From: Syncephalastrum monosporum B8922
Taxonomy: Eukaryota; Mucoromycota; Mucoromycetes; Mucorales; Syncephalastraceae
Direction of reading: 5' to 3'
DNA length: 64,000 bases
Assembly: GCA_000697355.1 (NCBI GenBank)
Contig: JNEN01000882.1
Location: 310,001 to 374,000 of the forward strand
This document shows positions 44,801 to 56,354 of the stretch, piece by piece; position 1 is the stretch's first letter; the number at the start of each line of letters is the position of its first letter. The notes beneath the pieces are model-generated. The model did not search any database. It saw nothing but the letters and a program-made list of their open reading frames with translations, and was not told where the DNA came from. The position numbers were made by a program, and so were the translations under genes.

Positions 44801-47800
44801 TTCTTGATATCTAGCTCATTCGACGCGTCACCGTGCTCGGCTTCGAGTGCGGCGCGGTAGCTGTCTTCATCCTCGCAAAGCGTGGCAGAGTAGACAATGT
44901 GCTTGCAGGCATCCGTATTTTTGTATTCGTGGGCCAGAATCTGACCTTTGACGGCGAACCGGGCCGTCGCGTGTCCGCCCACGATGGCTGAGTGCAGTTG
45001 GACAGGCCGCGTGGTCGGTTTGAAATGCACAGAGATCGTCTTGGTCGCGTTGGGATCCAGAGGAAATACAACACTTTCGGCTGTCTTTTTGAAAATGATC
45101 GGGCTCTCCTTGACCGCGCCCTCGTCCTTTTTGGTTTCCCCCTCTCCGTCTCCTTCGTCTTTGTCGAGGTTCTTGAGCTTGGCGAGCTTTTTGAGGTACT
45201 TTTTGATCTTGTCCGGCTGCTCCTTGCGCCGAGCAATCTTGAGTTTCTGCTCGAGGTTCTCGATTTCTTCCTCAGCCTCTTTGGTGAGCGTGTTCGATGC
45301 ATCGTCTTCGACGACAAAGTCAAACTCGGCATAGTAGGGTCCAAAATTGGCCTCGTTCGGATCCACCCGGACTTCAAAGAGGCGCGATTGCTTATTGGTA
45401 TTGGTCAGCACGATCGTTTCGACGCGGCTGCAGACTTGATCCACAAGACAAGGCCCAAAAGCAAGTTCCAAGGATTTGATAAAGAATGTGGACGGCTTGC
45501 GTACCATGGCCTTGAGCGACAGCACACGGTCATTCGTCCGGTCTCGAATATTTTCCACTACCAGACGCTCCAGGAAAGGCCCCGCCAGCGTTGGCTCGAA
45601 TGCAAAATCGATCTCGCGTTTGCCAAAAGCGCGTACAACGCCATAACGGCCGGCACCCAGGACAATGTCGCCCGAGGCAATCGATCCCGACTTGCGTATG
45701 GTATAAAGGAGCGCGGTTTCGCTCCGGTTATGTAGCACAATGGATTTGGAGTGTCTTTCGTTACGCTCGACAAGGCCAAAGTTAATGTTCTTTTGACCCA
45801 GATCCATGACGGAGCGGCTGAGCTGAGCGCGTACGATCACCTCGCGCACAGGGATTTGCGACTGATCCAGGTCGAGAAGGTTCTCAAACTCGGTCTGGTC
45901 CATGTTGCGGTCAAAGTCAACCAGGCGCAGGAAGATCCGCGCATCCTGCTTTTTCGGTGCGCTCTTGATATGCGGCTTGGTCGCACCGTTTGGCGTAAAT
46001 ACGATCACGACTTCTTCTTCACCCAGCGCGTCCACGTCGATAATCGACGTACGCATCAGGTCGCCCTTCTCGATCAACCGGTCCAGCTCGCGACGCCAAG
46101 CAAGCTGCTGGCGCACGAACCGCTCTTCCGACGAGTGTTTTGGAAACAGGGGCGTGGGCGCCTTGGAACCATGTTCCAATACCGAGATCAGATCCTCAAA
46201 AGGAACGCGCGACTTGCCAGCAATGTCGGACCAGTCCATGTTTTTCCGTGACTTGTAGCGTGCAGCTGTGATTCCCCGTGAGCGTTTGCTCTTGTCCGTC
46301 TCAAACGAGTCCTCTCGATGGGGCTCTGCCTTGTGGTCACACCTATCTTCGGAAGTCCTCGTCTTCTCCGCCTTTTCGATCGCTGGAGTAGCAGTGACCT
46401 TTTTGCCGAGGCGTGTTGTTTGGGAGGATGTGACGAGGCCTGGGCGATAGACGATCCGCTTTCGTTTCTGGTGCGCCAAACGCGAGGATGGCGTTACTGC
46501 CAGATCCAGATAGGCTGTTGACCGTTCGTCATGGCTGGAGGGATGCGTAGGTACGTGGGCATGCCGCTCGTCTCGCCTCCGAGGGCCTTTGGGCAGTATG
46601 AGGGGGCTACTTGGTCTCGAATCGCGTTCATCCTTGCCATTGACTATGATGCGTATCGTTAGGATCTCGATTTATCCTTCCTTTTTTTTCCCTCCACTGC
46701 ACATACCTGGCTTGCCACGCTGTTTCACAAAAGGCTTCTGGATGGACGGTTGATCTGTACGTCGTTTTTTGGTATAAATAATCAGATCATCCGGCATGGA
46801 GGTCGTAATCTCAAGTCGCAGACGAGCATTTCGAATGTTCTCGACGGTAAATGTACGTATCGCAGGTGAGTTGAGTACGATGGACCCAAAGTCGAGGAAA
46901 TTAGCACCCGTCGCGGTCAATATCCGGTAAAAAAGCGAGTGAAAAGTGACCCGATTCTTGTCGATATTCGTGCTACGGACTTCGATGATTTGATCATTGT
47001 CCCGGTTGAGGAAATTGACGAGGGTGATCTGCTTGCGATACTCTGGGTTCACTTTGCGCGGGTATAAGTCGAGCTTGAGCTCGACGTAACTGCGCGGCTG
47101 AATGACAATCTCGCCACGCAGGCAGTTGAGGACCTTGGACGTGAATTGTAGCTCGACACGTGCTACGATATCAGACCGGTTGTAAATGTTCACTGGAAGC
47201 GACTTGAGTGTGCCCACATCGGTGTCGCCAAAGTTGATATCTTTGGGTATAGCTTCGACAAAAGACGTGCATGTGCGAGCACGGCATTGGATCGCCTTTT
47301 TCTCCTTGGGCTCTGAGCTACGATAGCTGCCATACTCGAGCACGACGCGGAAATTGCGTCGTATGAGTTGACCGGCGTTGAAATCATTTACGGACGCGTC
47401 TTTTCTGGGGCGATAGGACACTTGGATGACGCGCTCTTTGCCGGGACGAATCACAAGGTCTTCGATGCGGGTGTAGCTGCCGGCTGAATTCGGTGGAATG
47501 GCTTGGCTCGGTCCGGCTGCTATAGCACGCCCGGTCTCTGTATATGTGCCGTCCGCATCTGGAAAGTAGTTTGAGTCCTCGTTTCGGATAGATGGCGTCT
47601 ACGTAACAATCGATGAGTATCCATACAGCTAGATAGTAAAGAATCCTGGTCTCTTACTCGTACGCCGCCAAACAGTTGTGGAATAGGCGAGGACGCGCGT
47701 GAGCTGCCCTCGCTATTGGCGGTCGACATTTCGCTCGTGCTGGCAATCGACGGGGTGACTGAGGTGTGTGCACTTTTTTCGGACGTGTGTTTAGCTGCCA

Positions 47801-49112
47801 GGAGTCTGCCGCGCATATCAATGGGCATGTCTTTTGACGGCTTTGCCTTGCTTTCAGCCGTCGCGGTATCCAAGTCGGACTTCATGTCGAAAACAACCTC
47901 GGCAGATTCAGGTATAAAACGGACCTCAATGGGTGACTCGCTCACGTTATTGAGAACAATCTGGCGCATCGTCCACGAGCCGGAGATACAGTCACCGAAA
48001 TCGAGCGCGTTGCCGCTACTGACGACTAAGGATTCTTCACGCAGAACAGACCGAACGGACGCATGCACGCGCGTCTGGATCACGTTGCGCGAGTCATTCG
48101 CGTTCTCCAATTGCAGGTCATAGTTGAATTCGCCGACTTCTTTGGGTAGAAAGACGACCTTGATGGTGCGGCTCGAGTAAGGCGGCAGTGGCTCGTTCTC
48201 GAGAGGCTCGCCCGTTTCCGCATCGCAAAAACGTAGCCAGTCCTGGCGGTCCATGTTGGACAGGTCAACGGTGTTGAGAAGCCAGTATAGATCGATATCG
48301 GATTTGTTCTGGATGGCAAACTCCTTTTGATAGGTCTCACCCAACTTGCAATCATCAAAGTTGAGGCCTGTCTCCATGACGTCGGTCCACAGCACAGATT
48401 GACAGACGCTTGCGCGGAACTTGACCGAGAGTTGATAGGCTGCCAGAGCAGGAGAGGCATCCTGCTTTTCTCTGTCCTCGATGGCTTCCATCAGGTGTGT
48501 ATTCTCGTCGTCCTGCTGCAAGTATCCGAAGAAGAACAGACTGCCCGTGATGTTACGTTTGGTGTGTTTGAAGGCCTCATCCATTGAGTCACTGAGCGCA
48601 AAAGCGTCGTCACGGGCGATAGGCTCGGCATCGGCGTCGCTGTCCTGGGCGCCATGGTGCTGTTGATCTGTCTCTGGAAGAAAAGCGAGTATGAAGGAGC
48701 AGGTCTCGAGAGGTGCCAATTCAAGCTGGTCGATGTGGTTGACGTAATTGAATATCTGGTTGCAGTGATAATCCCTGGAGTCTTTTGCCTGTGCCCATTC
48801 GACAGAGTTGGTAGCTGTGCGTGTAGCAAGGTCGACGTCCGCCGCGTCAATAATGTTCTCGTTTTCCAATTGAAAGGCGATCTGGTTCCGTAGGTTGGAT
48901 CGCAGTTTGATGAGTATCCGATGGTCGACAAGATTGCGGATTTCTAGACGTTTAAGGGCGTGCAGGCCGTTTTGATAGACATTGTCCAACGTGATCCGTC
49001 CATCCACGTTGACGAGTTGAAATAAAGGGCCGGACTGCTTGGAGCTGCTGTCCTCCGTACCATCGTTTTGTGTTGACGAAGACGACAAGGAGCCGGCATC
49101 GTTGGTGGCCAT
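41833..49112 (-). CDS. Giant multi-ASH (Hydin/PapD-like) repeat protein, 2385 residues
   Basis: Three exons: 47658-49112, 46707-47598 and 41833-46643; phases 0 and 1 keep the frame. The whole protein is made of beta-sandwich repeats with the ASH/MSP signature, a strand followed by N-x-S/T and hydrophobic pairs. At least twelve copies are visible, such as IVLHNRSETALLYTI, IVLTNTNKQSRLFEV, TFTIKNKSEQLPLDYEV, FKFTVRNLADVPLLYDI, WFAVRNTTDDDIRFEI and LTILNHATRIPLRFQV. A basic low-complexity linker (about 46200-46640) and one coiled-coil, Lys/Glu-rich insertion (EIENLEQKLKIARRKEQ) separate blocks. No signal peptide or membrane segment. ASH repeats occur in Hydin, CFAP and CEP192 type proteins of cilia and centrosomes. 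The role in a non-flagellated fungus is unknown. Confidence 0.8.
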
Positions 49113-49850
49113 TCCGTCAGTGCGGGTGGAAAGAGATAAAGGTTGGGAGTTTTTTTTTTTTTTTTCGCTTTCTTTGGTTGGCTGCGGGACTGAGCAAAGG
49201 AATAGAAAAAAAGGAAAAAAAAAAAAAAAAAAGAGACAAGTTTATACAATAAGATACGTGATATGTTCGAGCATAGCGGAGTCGACTGCACCTTTCTACA
49301 GGACACAGATATAGAGCTATTACGTACTGAAGCACAAAGGCAAGTGCAACGTGAACTTTGTTCCGGTACACTATAACAAACTTATGCTACCTTGTATCTC
49401 CTCGGCTGTGGCCTTCCCCTTCGACAGCCTGCGTCGCGGTTTCCGCCATCAGATCGCTGCCTTTTTGCCTGCACAAGAATACACCAGACATTCTTTCTTC
49501 TTACTCTATAGCAGCATGAACCATGGCTCATTCCTAATATCAAGTTATGCGTAAATATACGCTAGACGGTCATCAGCTGTCTACTGCAAGTATAGATTAG
49601 CGTGTGAGGGAAAAGGGAGATCGGCACAGGTGCGAGTTGGTGTGGTGGCACGTGGTCCCTGCACAGGCTCTAGCCGTATAGGCGGGTGTCGAATTGCCCA
49701 CCTGTAGGCTTCATTTGAGATATATCGCTACCGTTGACTATGTATATATCCTTGCTCTCTTTTTATGGCATGGAGTGATGTTTGTATCCAGCATGGGACA
49801 TTGAACATAGCAATCTTCAGATGTTTCACTAGGGTAAGGTAGGATTAGTT
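49113..49850. other. Upstream region of the ASH protein with homopolymer tracts
   Basis: A T run at 49151-49165 and an A run at 49217-49234 could pair as a stem. The rest, to 49850, has no supported gene. Confidence 0.4.
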
Positions 49851-50359
49851 TCAGGCCGTACTGTTCCAAACGAGTGCAGAATATGTTTCTCTAAACTTTA
49901 TTTGTGTAATGTTGCTACATGGAAGTGGTACTTGCATTTGAAAATGTGATGCATACACGAAATAGTGGATAAAGTCGAAGGGCTCGTTATTTTGTTCAAT
50001 TCTTAGGAGTGGGGGAACAGCTGTAGTCATTGTAATACCTTGGCCTGTTTTTCTACGCTCGGTTTTATATGAAACAACGCTACCTGTGAACAATGATTGT
50101 AGTTCCAATAATGCTGCATGGTGTCTTATATGTTCACTCAGGATGTCAATAATGATAGCTGTCGCGTCAGTTGCTGCTGACCACCAATGATACACCCAAC
50201 AATTTTTTGGCCAAATAGGAATTTCTTCCAATTTCTTCTGTCAAGTGTGATCAACGTATTCTTTGTCTTCAACTGTTTTGTCTTTGTTGCAATTACCTGA
50301 AGAGCTTCTTTTAAAGTGGTTGCAGACAGCACAATGGTACTTGTAAAGAAACATTGCAA
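49851..50359 (-). pseudogene. Unassigned relic reading frames
   Basis: Two overlapping minus-strand frames: LKEALQVIATKTKQLKTKN and WKKFLFGQKIVGCIIGG in the first, EQNNEPFDFIHYFVYASHF in the second. The frame changes near 50160 and no start or splice pair restores one product. I treat this as decayed coding DNA. A partial direct duplication (50116-50186 and 50366-50432) overlaps its promoter side. Confidence 0.35.
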
Positions 50360-50619
50360 CTATTGCACATTGTCTTACTTCACTCCAATGTCATCAATGA
50401 TAGTTGTCATCAGTTACTGCTGGCCAGGATTGTTGCAACCGACTGATTCCTTGGTCGCCGAAGACTAAAGCAAAAAGGTAAGGAACAAGCAATTTGAAGA
50501 AGGGAAGCCGAAATTCCTGAGGTGCTCTATGCTTAAACTATTCAATCCGACATATAGTACAAGCACGGCCAAGGACAGCCATCTGCTCTTCTGCCGGCAA
50601 CGAGCCACTCCAGACAATT

Positions 50620-51590
50620 ATGTACATACATCAGCAACCAGACTATCTTTATGCCGCTCGTCTACCCGCCCAAGAATCTGATTGGCCCAAATTTTATGTG
50701 CGCGTTGAAAGTGGTTTACTCGCTTCTGTCTCAAAATGGCGAAGACACTTGAACCACATCTGCAGACAAGGTACCACTGAGAAAAGCTCAACGAGTACAT
50801 CAGCAGCTGAAGCTTCCATTTGCTTTCTGAAAACAGGGCGCTCAAGATGGACAAGGAGATGTGGAGCATGATTGAACGCTTGAGACGGACTCAAACAAGT
50901 GCAGATATACTGTATACTACGGAGAGTATACAGTTGTTAGGAGAGTACAGCAAAAAAGCGGGAGCTGTACTCTCCAAAAATCTGGACCACCAAGAGAAAC
51001 GGCGACGTTCCGTGGACAATTATGACGTTGAGACTGAGCAGCAAAGCAGCACAAATGGCACCCATTCAGAGCATACCAGTATCAACGATAACAATCTTTG
51101 GAACGGGCTACAGAAAGGAGGCATGCAAGGATACATGTACCTTTTGGCTGACGTTCAAGGAGTATACAGTAGCCGCGCGGATAAGCTATACGCTCGGGAG
51201 ATCAAAGGATATAACTTAGGCGAGATTATAACTTATCTGGGTATAACTTATCCGCGCAGTTACTGCACTTGGAAAGAAAATTGGCATTTTAAGGCTACCC
51301 AAGGCTCCCAAAGATTTTTATTGATATCAAGAAGAAACTGGACCTCTTATTTGCCTATCAGGTATGAAAATTGAACACTTGTGAAGTGACAATAAGTATC
51401 AATCATTGTCGATACTCTTTTTCCTCTGTAGCATACTATCTTGAACACGGCCATTGAAGCACAATCGGCTATGGACGCCCGGCAAGATCTCGACAGGCTC
51501 TGTGAGATTATTGACACTCAAGATCAAGTCGACACCTTCCCGCGCCATGATATTCTCTTTACCCCGAGCTCGCACCATACAAGGAAATAA
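50620..51590 (+). pseudogene. Spliced gene broken by a 99-bp miniature element
   Basis: Coding stretches on the plus strand: ESDWPKFYVRVESGLLASVS, MDKEMWSMIERLRRTQTSAD, SIQLLGEYSKKAGAVLSKNL, then MQGYMYLLADVQGVY. There a 99-bp inverted-repeat element enters. After it come LPKIFIDIKKKLDLLFAYQ, an intron at 51362-51431, and HTILNTAIEAQSAMDARQDL to a stop at 51588-51590. The element plus a two-base target duplication is 101 bases; removing it brings the upstream and downstream frames into register, but a TAA at 51290-51292 still remains. The first exon also does not splice in frame. No known domain; possibly the C-terminal part of the same family as the relics at 38-40 kb. Confidence 0.55.
51167..51265 (+). 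mobile_element. 99-bp miniature inverted-repeat element (MITE), copy 1
   Basis: Terminal inverted repeats of about 25 bases: left CAGTAGCCGCGCGGATAAG, right end the complement of CAGTAACTGCGCGGATAAG. Flanked by TA on the left and CA on the right, so the TA target duplication is slightly decayed. CAGT ends with TA targets are typical of Tc1/mariner-derived MITEs. It is 89% identical (88 of 99, no gaps) to the reverse complement of copy 2. Confidence 0.88.
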
Positions 51591-52275
51591 AGTATATCAT
51601 CATATATCATCCTGATACTTCTGCTCATGATATCATCACTGCGATTATAATGTACCCAGTTTGATATCTTTATTAGCTTCTTGTTTATATCGCTTCGCTC
51701 GCAGTATATCGTGCGTAATCTTCGTGGACCGCTGTTTCTATCGAAACCTCATGATTATCGATTCATTTGCATTATTAGTTAATATTTACTTGCTTAGTCC
51801 ACAATGCGAAACATGAGATGTATGCAATCTTCACTTACATTGGTGTTATAGAATGGACATGATGCCTAAACATCCATTTTCCGTTGTTAACGGGACAATC
51901 TAGCAATACGGACCACGGTACGATTTTCAAAAATCCGCAATTGGGACCCAGGAAGGTAGCCACTTGATATGTCTGTACAATCTACTTAGTAAATTCCAAT
52001 TCAGAATAAAGTGCAATGAGCTGCTAAGATATACAATATGGCTCACATTTATATAGTCTAAACGTTATCTGAGAATGTCATCACAAAGCGCCATATTAGA
52101 GCGGCACAGATCTCGCTTCAACGTGAAAATGACTGTAAGTATTTTACCATTTCTAACCCACTAGTGACTATGCTAGCTTATGATGGCCCATCATACGTAG
52201 TCTGATCAAGCATGTATTAATGCTCGAATTTCATTGCCGCCATACCTGATTAGAAATATTATATCTATTTATCTA

Positions 52276-52374
52276 CAGTAGCCGCGTGGATAAGTTATAC
52301 CCAGATAAGTTATTATCTTGCCTAAGTTATATTATTTGATCTCCCCAACGTACAACTTATCCGCGCGGCTACTG
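52276..52374 (-). mobile_element. 99-bp miniature inverted-repeat element (MITE), copy 2
   Basis: Same length as copy 1, opposite orientation, with an intact TA duplication (52274-52275 and 52375-52376). The right end has CCGCGCGGCTACTG. It lies in non-coding sequence. No coding capacity. Confidence 0.9.
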
Positions 52375-52482
52375 TATTATACATAATGAAAATAGGATTC
52401 CGTAACTACGTAATCACATAAGCAGGACGCTGGAGACTCGGGTTCAATTCCCGTCAGGGTGTCTGGCAAGTAGACTACTTTG

Positions 52483-52642
52483 GAACGTGAACGGTACCTG
52501 ACGTCAATCCTCACCAAGGTCTTTTTTCCTGTGTCCTTCAATAAAGATGAACCGCGTGATAGTAAAGTAGGCCAATGAATCCTCTGAAGCGCGAAAAGTA
52601 TTTGATGTCAATCTTCATCAAGGCCTTTTTTCCTGCATTCTT
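52483..52642. repeat. Imperfect direct repeat, about 57 bases, period about 103
   Basis: Units at 52483-52539 and 52586-52642 share TGA(C/T)GTCAATC, TCA(C/T)CAAGG and CTTTTTTCCTG; identity about 75% by eye. Non-coding; origin unknown. Confidence 0.7.
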
Positions 52643-53471
52643 TCTCCCATTGGCAGAGACGCTTTAAGTATACGCATGAAAGTCCATCAATGTGAGTCTG
52701 TCTCATCAAAGACACTGTTTTCTCTCACGTCTACTTTCTTCTTCTTTTCTTTACTCTGGTCAAGTCCTCCTCACGGCAAGTACATGCAAAGGATTATCAT
52801 TACAGGTATAGACTAATAAACGCAACGTAGATCACTGCCCCCTCCCTCCCCCAAGCCCCTCTGCCACCGGTTGCACGCCTCTATTGCACACGATCTGTAC
52901 TTGTGCATAAACATTTGGTTCGAGAGCCAAGAGCGTTGTATTTAAACTACCTGAATGCGCATTGCGGAATTTAAAAATGAGCACGACCCCCAAGGTTCTT
53001 TCTGCACCATCAAACGTGAAGCACTGTTAAGGAGCTGTCAATTTGTGGCCTGTCAAGATCAGATTAGAAATCTGCTTAAATAATGCTTGCAGGCCACCGA
53101 AAAAAAAAAGAAAGAACAAAGGTGTTCCATAGCAGCGCTTGTAAGGGATCTTCTCTTTTTGTAAATTATAGGTGAGCAGTACCCGTAGTATAATATTCTC
53201 CTCGATGCACGTTCAAGTAAATTCTGGTGGAGACCCATAGGCAAGCGTCTATCACTTGCTGCTAATGTTTGCACTTTGGGTCAATGGGCGGGATGAGCGG
53301 AAGGACAAAATGCGGTGTAAACGGGGCTGGTTTCCAGGGCAACCCTGGCATTTTTTTTTTTTTTGCGGCGGGGACTGTCGTCATCACAACAGTCACCGAT
53401 TTTTTTGGCACAAACCAAGTGCGAGGCGTCGAAAAATAACACGTTCGCTTCTCGTCGAGAAACAACACACA

Positions 53472-55226
<1,755 letters not shown>

Positions 55227-56354
55227 ACCCAATCAAAAATCACAAAATGTAATAAACTTTTCGATTAGTAGATGTAAATCCTTTTTTCTTTTTCTCTTTT
55301 TCCAATGCTACACAATATTGTTGGAAGGCCATGGAAGCTGGCGTAGATAATGATATAAAACTGATGACTACACATATCTCTGACATACGTATCTGTCCAT
55401 AACTTCGGTTTTTTAATGCGCTCAGGATTAGAACATCTGCAGCATTTCTGTTAGTAATTCATAGTGTAACTTGACTATATACACGAGATATGAGTTGGTG
55501 CAGAATATTAGCATCGAAAACAATATAAGAATCGTCTGGCACATTAGATTCGACACGGGGTGGATACGTGTTTGCTATGAGGCATGCATTTGCTATAAGG
55601 ACCGTTAATGTCAAGCAAAAGTATTTGCACATAGCATATATGAATTGCAGCCTTATCGATGGTCACTGAGATCACGGCCTTTACTTTTACTTATTCCATA
55701 TCACCTATGCTTTTCATAAGTCCATAGACGAAAATGAATTATTTTCGAAGTATATGTGTATGTTTTTAATTGGCATTCTGACATGCGACTTATCAGGCGA
55801 ATCTCTCTTGCTTATGTACCCTACGAAGCAGTTTACCTCGAGAATTGCCCAAGACAAAGCTGAAACATGCTTGTAATGCTCAAGCGAGAAGCAAATGCGT
55901 ATAATTAAAACTATCTGTACCGCGGCACATTTTCCGGGAACAAGGAGGTGGAGATAGTCAATAACTATAAAGTAGTAGTAATAAATGAAAACGATATCAA
56001 GGCAAAAGATAATAAATCAATCTACCTGTATATAAAAGAAGATATTTATATCATATGTAGGCGTACTGATAAATGGCGATAAGCGCATACTGCGCCAATA
56101 TAAGTTAAAAGCTTGACACATGTTATACATCACCGTATTCCTTCTACTCGCTTAGTAAAAAGCCAGTCTCAACAACCATCGATTTGCCAATGAGTCTGCT
56201 CGTATCATAGGTGTATACATATATTTATAATGATAAAATTATATTCATATTGTGGCTGTGAATGTAATGACATTCATGAAATGCGATAATAGAGATATGC
56301 GTAGTGTGTCACTAGAGCCGTTGATTTTAAAAGTATCATACATTATGAATGGAT
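55227..56354. other. Convergent 3' intergenic region, no gene seen
   Basis: About 1.1 kb, AT-rich, between the stop codons of ATP2 and the chitin synthase. Only short frames; no repeat or RNA gene recognised. Confidence 0.5.

Larger units (their letters stand above)
51591..53471. other. Gene-poor region before ATP2
   Basis: About 1.9 kb. It holds MITE copy 2, a tRNA-like T-arm sequence at 52432-52462, an imperfect direct repeat (52483-52539 and 52586-52642), a C-rich stretch at 52838-52862 and the ATP2 promoter. A T run at 53351-53364 lies about 110 bases before the ATP2 start. No supported gene. Confidence 0.45.

Noticed and set aside
52380..52465. Functional tRNA gene
   Set aside because: Only the T-arm part is present; no acceptor stem partner, D-arm or anticodon arm could be built.
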